Of a DNA stretch of 64,000 nt, positions 26,552-50,743 are shown piece by piece. The stretch covers positions 9,130,265-9,194,264 of the forward strand of contig CM035350.1 of assembly GCA_020137815.1 (NCBI GenBank), given 5' to 3'. Source of the stretch: Hormiphora californensis. Lineage: Eukaryota > Ctenophora > Tentaculata > Cydippida > Pleurobrachiidae. Position 1 is the stretch's first letter. Each line of letters starts with the position of its first letter. A program made the position numbers and the translations under genes. Below the pieces are notes generated by a model. The model was given only the letters and a program-made list of their open reading frames with translations, had not been told where the DNA came from and did no database searches.

Positions 26552-27080
26552 ACTGCAGGGGCTATAAAATAGTTATAGGAATTAGGATACATATAGGATA
26601 CATATAGGATACATATAGGATACATATAGGATACATATATAGGATGCATATAGGATACATATAGGAATTAGGATACATATTGGATGTTAAAATGGGGGAA
26701 GGGATAAAGTAGAGTATGTAGTATTAGTTATAGGAGGGGTTTAGTTGTTACTAGATGGGCAACTCAGAGCAGGAACATGTCGAATTATAAAGGGGATGGT
26801 AAAAGGAGGAAAAACACAAGAAGTACGGGAAAAGGATAAATTCGTATAAATCTGAACGGTATCAAAGATAAATCTGTCAACTTGTAAATAAAGATATTAT
26901 ATTTGTAAAGAAGTCATATAATCATATCCAGAAAACAAACTACTTATATAAAGTTATAAACTGGGTTTAATAAACTTTTAATACACGACAAGAGAAACTT
27001 ATTAAGAAACTACCCCTGGTCACAAAAGAAAACCAAAAAACAAACAAAGAATAATTTTTTATTACGTCGTCTGAAAAATA
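26552..27080. other. Intergenic region; AGGATACATAT tandem repeat
   Basis: About eight copies of AGGATACATAT lie at 26583-26672, upstream of LITAF-B. TTTATT at 27058-27063 is a minus-strand AATAAA about 20 bases past the stop of the FRRS1-like gene. Nothing else recognised. Confidence 0.65.
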
Positions 27081-41212
<14,132 letters not shown>

Positions 41213-42142
41213 CAACTTCAGTCCATCGCCTAAAGCAGGGACCAGGGTTTTGAGATTGAACAACAACAACACTAAATCAGTTTGTCAATTCATTAAAGAC
41301 TTGTGACCAACTGATATATCGCACACAGTTATAATCATTTGTCGCAAGATGTGATAAGATCCGCGAAAGTTCCCGTACCGGTGTGTTCAGCGTTTGTACT
41401 TGGAAAGAGAAATGCTTAGCAATCGCAAGCCATTAATTTTTGGGCAGACTACATACATATGCATTATGCTACGGCCTACTGGCCTGAGGCCTCACACACG
41501 CAATGTGGGATAAAGCAGCGTGTTTTCAGTTGCAAAAAGCGGCTTTTGAAACACCAGAGTGGGTTGGAATATGCTTACAAGCCCCTCGACAAACCGCGTC
41601 ACATGCAGTACGATCCGTTAAAAAGTTCAAAGGCCTCCAGGATACTGACAGGAGACACATAGTGAATAAAACAACAGCAAAAAACATAAATTTTAAAAAA
41701 ATACTGAAAAGTTCTTCGGTCTGGCTCAGAAAATTTTTATAAATTCAGATACGCGCGCCGCACCACAGTTTTGTTATACGCTGCAGGTGTTGTACGCGCG
41801 TTCGATTCATGATCTCGTTTTTTATTTTGTTGCTGAACCAAACAAAAACGGAAAAATCGAAACGCGGAAACAAGACAATCCTCGTGTTATTCTAGCTTAT
41901 AGCTACCTGGTGTACGGTGTACCATGTGATTTTGGAGTCGGTAGTCCCCTGTAATCGAATCCACACCGGTGCCAAGTGCTAAGGGTATGTGAAGTGTGAG
42001 GTTTGCAGTTTGTCTAGAGGCCCAAAGGCCGATGAAGGCAGCTGTGTTTGTTTTACTATACCCACTTTTCCGCCGCATTAACAACAAATTCAGCAATAAT
42101 TTACAACTTACACCAGCTCTTTACAGGCCATGATTCCCTTAC
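41213..42142. other. Divergent intergenic region between FRRS1-like (-) and CGRRF1-like (+)
   Basis: Holds the likely promoters of both genes. Two short inverted stretches with related open frames (around AAF..W..APRQTA at 41540-41610, and AAFIGLWASRQTA on the minus strand at 41990-42040) look like decayed copies of one sequence of unknown origin. No intact exon supported. Confidence 0.5.
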
Positions 42143-42877
42143 ATGCCATGGAACGTCCTCTTCCCATCTGATGGTAACCTGTTTTCTTACCTTCCCCTCA
42201 TCTACCTTATCTTCTTCTCCTTCATGTTTATTTTCTTCCGAGCGGTACAGCGCCTCGTTCCAACTACTCCACCGGACAGTGAAATTAATGCACGACCAAG
42301 CACGAATTTCTATAAATCAACCATGCCCCATCTCGTGACGATAGACTCAACCAAATCCAGTCTCAACAGGGGAGTGGTGTTGAGTGTAGAGAGTTTATCT
42401 CCCGGTGTGCTTCATTGCTACTGGGGCGTCAGCACAAATCTCCTTGCCCGAGTCTCCCTTGGCAGTTTTAGAGAAGACGATTTAGCTAGTATACTGTCAG
42501 CAAACTCAGTTCAAACATCAAACAAGATAGCTCTATCTGCTGGTACCTTTGAGGTAGTTATAAAACCTGAGGGATCACTTGATCTTGGTCCCCCACCACG
42601 CCGATCAATACCCCTCGTGACACTCTGTATTTCTGATATCCCACCACCCTCCACCACCATCTCCCAGCTTCTATCCACCTTCCACATCAGTGAACCACAT
42701 GCACCTGAAGCAACACGAAAACTAAACGAGCTAGTGTGTAACAATGATGGTGGTAAGTGGATGCCTCTTTACCGGTTCTATGAGGCAAGTGATACTAACA
42801 CCTGTGTGGTTTGCCACGATGCCCCCATTAGTATGGTTGTCCTGCCATGTCGCCATGCGTGTCTGTGTGTACCATAA
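42143..42877 (+). CDS. CGRRF1: CGRRF1-like RING protein, RING truncated at LINE boundary, 244 codons
   Basis: An N-terminal membrane segment (YLPLIYLIFFSFMFIFF, about residues 16-32) is followed by a region matching CGRRF1 landmarks in order: LHCYWGVST, RSIPLVTLCISD, and the start of a C-terminal RING, CVVCHDAPISMVVLPCRHAC. CGRRF1 is a membrane-anchored E3 ubiquitin ligase linked to growth control. Here the RING stops after CLC. The second half, with the final CPxC pair, is missing, and the stop TAA (42875-42877) lies in the TAATAA tail of the adjoining LINE. Either the LINE cut the gene, or CLC is followed by a donor (GTACCA at 42869) whose downstream exon I could not find up to 47640. As read, a RING lacking its last zinc ligands should not work as a ligase. 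Confidence 0.78.
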   Translation: MPWNVLFPSDGNLFSYLPLIYLIFFSFMFIFFRAVQRLVPTTPPDSEINARPSTNFYKSTMPHLVTIDSTKSSLNRGVVLSVESLSPGVLHCYWGVSTNLLARVSLGSFREDDLASILSANSVQTSNKIALSAGTFEVVIKPEGSLDLGPPPRRSIPLVTLCISDIPPPSTTISQLLSTFHISEPHAPEATRKLNELVCNNDGGKWMPLYRFYEASDTNTCVVCHDAPISMVVLPCRHACLCVP

Positions 42878-43035
42878 TAATAATAATAATAAAGATTTTG
42901 GCCACACGGCCAACTCGAAATTCACTCTACGCAAATTACGTCTAAACTCACTTCCATTTCCCACAATAGTAATTAAAAATATACATTGAAATGTGCATCA
43001 GGCACATACATTGACCATTAAAACAGTTCGGTTCT

Positions 43036-46026
43036 CTAAAACATGTTGGTGTTAATTCCCTTTAATTTAGCTAGCGACGGATTAGCAGACATGTACTCAG
43101 CATACGAATCATGATTACAATTGTTATTAATTTTTGCAATCAGGATTTCGCTCAGCTCCCAGAAATGCCCCAGAGACGGTGCTCCACTCGCAATTGTACT
43201 AGCCTTGTACTGCTCCAGGCGTGATTTGAAAGCATCCACACTGCTTGCTTCCTTCACATTAGCTGGAATCTTATTCCAGTAGTTTGCTACTCGATTGGAT
43301 AGAACTCCATCCCCACGCCCGTCCTTCAGAATCTTTGTACCACTGCGTGAAACTCTGAATAGATCTTTTCCGTAGTCCACTTTGCCAGATGTTATCTTGA
43401 ACGTCTCAATGAGATCACCTCTCATGCGACGCTCAAGTAGTGTGGTGAGTTGAAGAATTCTCAGTCTTTCGCTGTAGGGAAGTAATCCAATCCCGTCAAT
43501 TAGCCGTGTGAAAGAGCGCTGTACATCCTCGATCTTCATAATTAGCTTCCAGTATCCGTGGGCTGCAGGTGGGTTCCATACTTGGACAGCATATTCAATA
43601 TGAGGTCTTACTAGAGTCCTGTAGACATTCAGCATAACAAATTTGTTCCGGCAAATGAGACTTCTGGTGATCCAGGAAATGACTGATTTTGCCTTGGATA
43701 CTGCCTTCTCGATACATGTTGTCCAGTTCAGGTCTGAGCTGGTAAGTACTCCTAAGTCCTTCTCAGCACTTACTTCCGGTAGTTGGCAACCATTCATGAA
43801 GTACGCGTTTTTCGGGTTGTCTTTACCAATGTGCAACACCTTGCATTTCCCATCATTCACATTGAAACGAAGGAGCCAGTCCTGTTCCCACTTGTTCAGC
43901 TTGTCGATGTCCTCTTGTGCAGTGTGGTATTGATCAGAGCTGGTGACCAACTTCAGATCATCTGCAAATAGTGATACAAAGCTTCTGAGACCGCATGGCA
44001 GATCATTGATAAACAACAGGAATAACAGGGGTCCGAGGACCGTGCCCTGGGGTACTCCTGAAGTAACATTGAACCAGTTGGAGAAGGTGGCTCCGACTCT
44101 TACTCTGAATGATCTGTTTGACAAGAAGTCCTCAACGATTTCAAGAGCCTTCCCATTTACTCCGTAAGCTTCCAGTTTCTTCAGTAGCCTTTTGTGAGGT
44201 ACCGAGTCGAAAGCCTTCTGGAAATCAAGATACAGGATATCCGCAGATCCAGATCCATTGGTAAGAATTTCATTTACAGTGTCGATGCACTCCAGCAAGT
44301 TGGACACACATGATTTACCGGGTAGAAAACCATGTTGCTCCTTCACAATCATCGGAGTTACAAATCCCAGGATGTGATTTCGCAGGACCTTCTCGAAAAT
44401 CTTAGACAGGATACATGTGAGGCTGATAGGCCGGTAGTTACTGGCTTTCGATTTGTCTCCTTTCTTGTGTAGAGATGTTATGTTAGCCTGCTTCCATACC
44501 TCGGGCAGTTTCCCTGTGTCATAACATGTTTGAAACAGATGGGTCACACTCCTTACAAAATCAGTGTTATTTGCTAGTGTCTTCAGAAGTTTTGGGTGGA
44601 TGTCATCTGGCCCAACGGATTTCCAAATGTTGACCTTCGATAGCAGCTTCTGTATTTCCCCAGTACTGAATACAAGATCCGGAATTTTACCCTGATCATT
44701 GAGACCCGCCTCGAAGGCGGGCATGTGGGCTGTGTCTTCCTGGACAAAGGTACTCTCGAAGAAAGACCCTAGTTCGTTTGCGACGTCTTTTGCAGATGTC
44801 AGAGTAACACCGTTTTCACTTCTCAGACCGGATATTGCTGCTTTAATCTTCCGCTTGGAGTTCATATAGCTATAAAAAGCTTTAGGGTTATCCTTCAACT
44901 GTGAGGCCGCGGAGTTTTCAAACCGTATCATCGCCTGCTTTTGGCACCTGTCAAACACACCCTGCTTGCTAAGGGCTATGCTAAGATTGCGATGTGTTGG
45001 AAAGTTCTCAAACTCAGCCCAGTGTTTCTCTTTCTGCTTCCTGGCCTTCTCAAGGCAAGGGCGGTCCCACACGGATTTTGTTTTCACTGCACCCGTGTGA
45101 GATACACGGATCTTGCTGATAGGTACCAGGTCAACAATCTTCATAGCATTGGCATGCATGCTCTTCCATAGAATATCCACTGAGTCTGAACTGCACTCCC
45201 ATTGTAAATTGTGATTAGCAGCTATGATCTTTTCCGGGGACATTTTTGACCAGTTCCGCTTCTCATGAGGCATGTACTCCGAGTTGTTGGATATGCGCCA
45301 GGAGCTAATAATTCCGACATGGTCTGATTTTCCCAGAGGTGCGGTCACATTGACATCAGCAAAGATGTTGTTGTCTGACGTTAGGACATTATCAAGTGTT
45401 GCTGCCTGTAGTTCATTTAAAACTTGACGCCTGCGAGTTTTAACACCATCGCCGATAACCCAGGTGAGATCATGTTGCACGAAGAAATCTAGAAACAATT
45501 GCTGAATTATATACTTTTGATTAGAGGTATTAAACGGACATGCGACTACACCTACATCCCACAAAACATCAGGGAGGTTGAAGTCCCCCATCATAATAAT
45601 TTCATGTTCAGCAGACATTTGTTTTACTGCCACAGATAAGCTATCTAACATACATTTATTTTCAATTAGGGACAGTGAAGGTGCACGGTATACAATGAAT
45701 AGCACAATGGAAATTGTATCAAACATTATTTTGACGCAAGCACATTCAGGGACATTGATTATTATTTCGTGACACTGAATCGAATCATGAATATAAAGAC
45801 ACGAACCGCCTCCTTTACTTTGCCTATCTACTCTGAATAGCTTAAAATTAGCAATAGACACTTCAGCGTCTACAATCTCGTCACTGAACATAGTTTCCGT
45901 TACACCAAGAACCTTGCAGTCATTGAGTTTAGCCGTGAGTTCTAACTCATGTATTTTATTTTTTAAGTCGTTGGCATTTGTGTAATATATCTTGAGATGA
46001 CTGTCAATATTAGCAGTTGAGTGCAT
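43036..46026 (-). CDS. LINE ORF2: APE endonuclease and reverse transcriptase, 996 aa
   Basis: The N-terminal apurinic-endonuclease-like domain shows YTNANDL, a metal-site glutamate in GVTETMF, MGDFNLPDVLW and closing SDHVGI. The reverse transcriptase follows, with NYRPISLT, LYLDFQKAFDSVPH, GVPQGTVLGPLLF and the catalytic FADD. The C-terminal domain has RRMRGDLIETFK, typical of CR1/L2-like ORF2. It nicks target DNA and primes reverse transcription of the element's RNA. No internal stop. Its ATG overlaps the ORF1 stop by one base (TAATG). Confidence 0.95.
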   Translation of the reverse strand: MHSTANIDSHLKIYYTNANDLKNKIHELELTAKLNDCKVLGVTETMFSDEIVDAEVSIANFKLFRVDRQSKGGGSCLYIHDSIQCHEIIINVPECACVKIMFDTISIVLFIVYRAPSLSLIENKCMLDSLSVAVKQMSAEHEIIMMGDFNLPDVLWDVGVVACPFNTSNQKYIIQQLFLDFFVQHDLTWVIGDGVKTRRRQVLNELQAATLDNVLTSDNNIFADVNVTAPLGKSDHVGIISSWRISNNSEYMPHEKRNWSKMSPEKIIAANHNLQWECSSDSVDILWKSMHANAMKIVDLVPISKIRVSHTGAVKTKSVWDRPCLEKARKQKEKHWAEFENFPTHRNLSIALSKQGVFDRCQKQAMIRFENSAASQLKDNPKAFYSYMNSKRKIKAAISGLRSENGVTLTSAKDVANELGSFFESTFVQEDTAHMPAFEAGLNDQGKIPDLVFSTGEIQKLLSKVNIWKSVGPDDIHPKLLKTLANNTDFVRSVTHLFQTCYDTGKLPEVWKQANITSLHKKGDKSKASNYRPISLTCILSKIFEKVLRNHILGFVTPMIVKEQHGFLPGKSCVSNLLECIDTVNEILTNGSGSADILYLDFQKAFDSVPHKRLLKKLEAYGVNGKALEIVEDFLSNRSFRVRVGATFSNWFNVTSGVPQGTVLGPLLFLLFINDLPCGLRSFVSLFADDLKLVTSSDQYHTAQEDIDKLNKWEQDWLLRFNVNDGKCKVLHIGKDNPKNAYFMNGCQLPEVSAEKDLGVLTSSDLNWTTCIEKAVSKAKSVISWITRSLICRNKFVMLNVYRTLVRPHIEYAVQVWNPPAAHGYWKLIMKIEDVQRSFTRLIDGIGLLPYSERLRILQLTTLLERRMRGDLIETFKITSGKVDYGKDLFRVSRSGTKILKDGRGDGVLSNRVANYWNKIPANVKEASSVDAFKSRLEQYKASTIASGAPSLGHFWELSEILIAKINNNCNHDSYAEYMSANPSLAKLKGINTNMF

Positions 46027-47102
46027 TAAAGTCCTTGCGTCACAACGATGGCGGAGTTTCCCGAATCTGGTGCGGTACCCCCATCTTCTCTTCTCCTGGC
46101 CCGATCCTTCCTCTTCGCCCTTGCCCGCCAGTTTGCCTTCCTTTCCGCCCGAGTCAGGTCGGGGTTCACCCAGTAAATCACTCCATCAACAATTAGTCTA
46201 TCTCCGTTACCATATTTGTGCTTAGACTTGGCCAGCTCAGGAGTCTCCAAGATAACAATTAGGGGTCGTGGTCCCTCTTTATCCTTGTTTGAGCCTGTCC
46301 CGATCGGGGGACCAGCTCGGTAGCAAGTTAGTACCTGGTTTCTCCGTATCTGCAGTAATTCACTGGTAAACACTGCATCAGCTTCCTCCCTATCCTTGGA
46401 TTCAGGAAGAGAACTTTCAGGAATGTTGACAATTGTCACGTTCCGGACTCTCCTCTCTTTTTCAAACTGATCGTCCTCTTGTCGGGCTGTAGTCTTAGCG
46501 ACAATTTCGTTCTGGCTCTCCTGCAGGGCAGAAGATAGACTTTCGTCGAAACACTTCTTTGTTTCCTTTTTGATGATGTTCTGGGAGTTATTAACAACCT
46601 CAGCAAATGTCTTCTTCATTTTATCGGTGTTCACGATCTTGTTCACAGCTTCAGTCATTACCTCCTTCAGGTTGTCCTTTACTGCATCCTTGATCTCCTT
46701 CTTCATGGTAACATCAACTTGAGAATGGGCTGGATCAGGGAGGTCCCGCTTGAATTCGGTCAGCATTTCCTGGACCTTATCAGTTACCTTGCTGTAGTCT
46801 GTTAACTTCTCATTCACCTTCCAAAGATCTGCATTCTTCGCTGTCAAGACACTTACCTCTCCATTCAAGTCTGTATTTTCTTTCTGCAGTTTAGCAATGC
46901 CCTCACTCCCCTGCAAAACACGGTGGATTGCTGGTAGATCCCTGTCGAGCACCCCTGTCACCCATTCCATGAGCTTCTTGTACTCCTTGATGGTATCCTC
47001 TTTACTTTTTCCGGATGACTGGATCACCTTGTCGATCTGCGCTTTAATTTTGGTCAAACTCGTGTATCCCGTATTTGCAGCATTAAGCAGAGTACGGGAC
47101 AT
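46026..47102 (-). CDS. LINE ORF1: coiled-coil nucleic-acid-binding protein, 358 aa
   Basis: The first ATG is at 47102 (MSRTLLNAANTGYTSL). The N-terminal half is charged and helical (LQKENTDLNGEVSVL), consistent with a trimerising coiled coil. The C-terminal half has an RRM-like segment (RRVRNVTIVNIPES) and a region typical of LINE ORF1 proteins (GDRLIVDGVIYWVNPDLT), ending in a basic cluster (WRARAKRKDRARRRED). It likely packages the element RNA. Stop TAA shares its last A with the ORF2 start. Confidence 0.88.
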   Translation of the reverse strand: MSRTLLNAANTGYTSLTKIKAQIDKVIQSSGKSKEDTIKEYKKLMEWVTGVLDRDLPAIHRVLQGSEGIAKLQKENTDLNGEVSVLTAKNADLWKVNEKLTDYSKVTDKVQEMLTEFKRDLPDPAHSQVDVTMKKEIKDAVKDNLKEVMTEAVNKIVNTDKMKKTFAEVVNNSQNIIKKETKKCFDESLSSALQESQNEIVAKTTARQEDDQFEKERRVRNVTIVNIPESSLPESKDREEADAVFTSELLQIRRNQVLTCYRAGPPIGTGSNKDKEGPRPLIVILETPELAKSKHKYGNGDRLIVDGVIYWVNPDLTRAERKANWRARAKRKDRARRREDGGTAPDSGNSAIVVTQGL

Positions 47103-47120
47103 ACCCAAGGTATAAGGTTA

Positions 47121-47640
47121 CAGCAACTGTTAAAAGAACTGGACAAGCACAAGAGAAAATGTTTTGAGAAAACTCTCTCTAAACTCGCTCTAAAACTCTA
47201 TACCGGTGTCCTATCTGCAGGATGTCAGTAACATCATCGGCCAGGGTGTAATGAACTGAGTAGTGAGCTGAGTATGCTGTTTATATTCTGTGTGCTAGAG
47301 AGATATTTGGTAATTTGATAGTTGAGGGTTTATTAATTTCGACGTGCTTATCCATCATATATTATTGTGTTTCACTGCTGAATCGATAATGCCGGAGAAT
47401 GGAGAGAGATGTATATAACAGGGTGGTGTTTCACAACACATCATGTATTATGATAAACAATTGTCCACATGGAGCTGTTGTGAGGGAGTGGGCGTCTTTC
47501 CGAAACTTTTCTTTGTTTTGTACTGCTGTCTTTGTTTAAATTTGTGTTTTGTTTTCCATTATACATATAGTCTTATTTAACCTCTCGTGTATTTGGCAAT
47601 TATCTCGGATCTCCCCTCCCTCATAAAGGATTGCTTCTAG
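47121..47640. other. Intergenic region between the LINE and POLK
   Basis: LINE 5' flank and the POLK promoter/5' UTR. I searched it for the missing CGRRF1 RING half (CPxC) and found none. Confidence 0.55.
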
Positions 47641-49714
47641 ATGACGGGCCCGAACAGCCTCTCGATAAATGATGGTAAAGCAGGCATGGAAGGGTTGGAC
47701 AAGGAGAAAGTGAACGAGATAATCAGAGAGGCCAGCAAAGGATCTAAATTCTCCCTACACGTTGTAAAGAAGGAGAAGGAACTACAAGAAAAGGTCAACA
47801 GAATGCTTGAGGAAAGGGCAGCACTGACAAGGGCCCAAACAACAGCTGGCCAGGCTGCAATGGACATTATTATAGCCCAGTTGGAGAGTACACGTGACAT
47901 GTCACGTGATATTGTACATGTTGATATGGATGCTTTCTATGCAGCAGTAGAGATGAGAGATAACCCAGATCTGAGGGAGGTCCCAATGGCGGTCGGTGGT
48001 AACTCCATGTTATCAACATCAAATTATCTGGCTAGGAAACATGGTGTCCGCTCTGCGATGCCTGGGTTTATCGCCCGGAAATTGTGTCCTAATCTGGTTA
48101 TTGTGCCATGTAACTTCGAGAAGTACCGAGCTGCTAGTCAACTTGTAATGGGTGTTGTTGGGGAATATACAGATTTCTCCAGTGCGGCCAGTTTAGACGA
48201 GGTAAACACTGTTTGAGTGTTAGTTACTGTTTAGTAAATAGTAGCTCCTTCAATGAAGTGGAAATTAAAGCGTGATGGTTTATTTTATTTTGAACAACTT
48301 TGCCGGAAGGAGCTATTATTTCTACATTATGTTGCAGCTCATAAACAGTTATCCGGTATATATTTCTCTCTTTAGTAAAAGTAACGATCTCACTGGTTCT
48401 CTCCTTAGTAAAAGTAACGATCTCACTGTTCAGGTGTACCTTGATATAACAGCTGAAGTCAGGAAGAGAATGAAGAAAGAAGGAGGTGAGAGGGCAGCTG
48501 TGGCATGGACTGTCGTTGAGGAGATGAGAGAGAAGATAAGAGAGAAAACAGAACTAACTGCAAGCGCTGGTATAGCATGTAACACGTTTATAGCAAAGGT
48601 ATGCTCCGACCTCAACAAGCCCAATGGGCAGTACCAGGTCCGTCCAGACCGGCAGACAATTATTGAGTTTGTGTCAGGATTGGAGATCAGGAAGGTTCCC
48701 GGGATAGGTCGTGTTCAGCAGGCGATGTTAGATGGTCTGGGGGTGAAAGTTGTGGCGGATATTCTCTCAGAGAGAGGGACCATCGGGAATATCTTCTCCC
48801 CTCTCTCAGCAGAGTTTTACATGTCCAGAGCACTGGGCCTGGGCTCAACCGACCTGTCAGGGGCTGCCCAGGAGGTTAGGTCTAGTATGAGCACCGAGTC
48901 TACCTTCTCTTCAACCAAACTAGTCAACAAATCATCCCCCACAACTCTTACAAAAGCTGCTCTGACGATCTTATCAGACCTATCTGAGACTCTTGCGGAG
49001 AGACTTGCGGCGGAGAAACTAGCTGGTGTTACTCTGAGCGTTAAGGTAAAGTTAAGCACCTTTGAGATAATACAACGTAGCAAGACAGTCAGTTACGCAG
49101 TATCAAAACGTGATGAAATAGAGCGGTTAGCCCGGGGATTACTTGAGGTGCTAGCCCGGGAGAGGAAGGGTGAGATGGAGGCGAGGTTGATGGGTGTCAG
49201 GGTACACAACTTTATCTCCTCGGGTACGCCCCAACAGCACACCCTCCACAGCTACACAACGTCCCAAGAGGAGGAGGAGGAGGGGGAACAAGTGAAGTGG
49301 GAGTGTCCGGTGTGTCTGGTCTCCCTTCCCCCTCAGCTAGCCTCCTTTAACAGGCATGTTGACAAGTGTATCTCTGGAGAAACTAACAGGGAACACGTGA
49401 AGAAGGAACAAGTGGAAAAGGGGGAACAAACGAACAAGGAACAGGTAAAGAAGGGGGAACAAACTAAAAAGGAACAGGTAAAGAAGGGGGAACAAACTAA
49501 GACGGAACAACAAAAGGGCAAGAAGAGGAAGTCAGATGAGCACCATGAATGCCCTGTGTGCGGGAAACCTGTTACTTCAGATCTAACCCTTCTTAATATC
49601 CACATTGACCGGTGTCTTGGTGTTACTAATGGTGGTCAGCCTTCTCCAAAGATTCAAAAACTATCCAGCAAAAAACAGCCTTCGTCTCTCATGTCTTATT
49701 TTAAAAAGCAATGA
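47641..49714 (+). CDS. POLK: DNA polymerase kappa (Y family), 2 exons, 613 aa
   Basis: Exons 47641-48201 and 48434-49714 join in phase 0. Y-family catalytic carboxylates are present: D95 and D97 in [12 protein letters not shown], and D186/E187 in SLDE, which the splice joins to VYLDIT. The N-clasp helix, palm/fingers ([19 protein letters not shown]) and thumb helix-hairpin-helix (KVPGIGRVQ) follow. Two Cys-His UBZ4 ubiquitin-binding zinc fingers (about 478-503 CPVC..H..C, and 560-584) are a pol kappa hallmark. The C-terminus SLMSYFKKQ looks like a PCNA-binding PIP box. It performs translesion synthesis past bulky minor-groove adducts. The protein is shorter than human (870 aa), mainly in the C-terminal linkers. 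The linker between the UBZs is an unusual Lys/Gln/Glu repeat ([11 protein letters not shown]). Only one intron, unlike the many-intron vertebrate gene. Confidence 0.97.
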
Positions 49715-49945
49715 TTGGTATTTTAGTAAAGTGAATTATTTTGTACAAATTTTGTAATTTACACACTTTTAACATGAAACATAATTTTCTCGCCCCTCCC
49801 CTGTCTTCTCCTGACCTTTGTCAGCCCTTACCCTTCCCCATATAAAATCAATCTCCTCGCCCCATTAGCTTCTCTCCTAACTCGCCCCAATATTAGTCCC
49901 TCTCCTAACTCGCCCCAATATTAGTCCCAATATTAGCCCCACATT

Positions 49946-50440
49946 ATGACGTCACTGATTGATGATGATGTCATGGTGGACTTCTCGGACAGTGATGGGG
50001 ACGAGGAGGAGGACTCAAGAAAACTTGCAGAGTGTTGCCAAGAAACCTCTCTCATGATTGAAACGGTTAAAAAAGAAGCCGCTGAGATACAGTCGCAACC
50101 CATTGAGAAGGAGAAGGGGAGGCATTGGGAGTTGAAAGTATCTCCAGAGGTCAGGAGTCACCTGGCACGGAAACTAACTACTTACCTAGATGAGCGAATA
50201 GAGGTGGTGGACAACACAGATGATAATACCGTGCTGAATAATTTGGGCCGGAGAAAGAGGGTGAGAGTGACGTCTCAGTCTAATGTTAGGTTAAAAGATG
50301 TGGATGTTGTGTCTCATGAGGGAAGTCAGGGTATACCTGCTATTCCCCTTCATTCAGTTTGTAGGGACAGGTTGATTGCCGCTACTGATCCTCAGCATGA
50401 TATAACAGCCCTGTTACAGAATATGCTTCAACCGGGATAA
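49946..50440 (+). CDS. Single-exon acidic protein, possible CUSTOS (C12orf43) family, 164 aa
   Basis: One uninterrupted exon, 231 bases after POLK. An acidic start (DFSDSDGDEEEDS) is followed by a segment WELKVSPEVRSHLARKLTTY resembling the conserved CUSTOS block in which a helix of the type VTPEFQKHVAKKLxxxLD recurs. Then comes a basic nuclear-signal-like RRKRVRV. The C-terminus (HDITALLQNMLQPG) is helical. CUSTOS is a nuclear-envelope-associated Wnt/planar polarity modulator. The assignment is from memory of the family pattern and is tentative. If wrong, it is a conserved-looking small nuclear protein of unknown function. Confidence 0.55.
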   Translation: MTSLIDDDVMVDFSDSDGDEEEDSRKLAECCQETSLMIETVKKEAAEIQSQPIEKEKGRHWELKVSPEVRSHLARKLTTYLDERIEVVDNTDDNTVLNNLGRRKRVRVTSQSNVRLKDVDVVSHEGSQGIPAIPLHSVCRDRLIAATDPQHDITALLQNMLQPG

Positions 50441-50743
50441 AGGATTAATTGTTTTTATGTGCTGTTCTTTTTATGTAACTTATTATGCTTTTACGCACGG
50501 AGTGTCTTCGATTTTCCTCGCCCGGTATGCGTTTCTATTGTATTTATTACCTCTTTCCCCCACATGGTAAATTATCCATTATTTGCCATGAATATTTCTC
50601 AACGTAAGGTCCCTTTCATCTCTTTGAGTACATCCTCATGGATTTCCTAACCCCCCTTTTATTTCATCCCCCGTTCATCCCCTGTGTAGCCTCATGGAGT
50701 TAGTGGAAAAGTGTGGTGGAGTAAAGTCGTTAAATCCTGGACG

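Larger units (their letters stand above)
42875..47120 (-). mobile_element. Apparently intact CR1/L2-type non-LTR retrotransposon (LINE)
   Basis: Reads on the minus strand: 5' region, ORF1 (47102-46026), ORF2 (46026-43036), a ~150-base 3' UTR and a tail of repeated TTA (plus-strand TAATAATAATAA at 42875-42892). Both reading frames are uninterrupted, suggesting a recent copy. The 5' end was not fixed, as no clear target-site duplication was seen. CR1/L2-like placement rests on the APE endonuclease-RT layout without RNase H and on the microsatellite tail. Confidence 0.85.

Noticed and set aside
41460-42096. Short related frames with an APRQTA-like motif on both strands
   Set aside because: Too short and degenerate to assign to a gene or named transposon; only noted in the intergenic entry.
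47200-47260. Candidate downstream exon completing the CGRRF1 RING (after CTGCAG at 47215-47220)
   Set aside because: In the required phase it reads 12 codons then a stop, with no cysteine pair.
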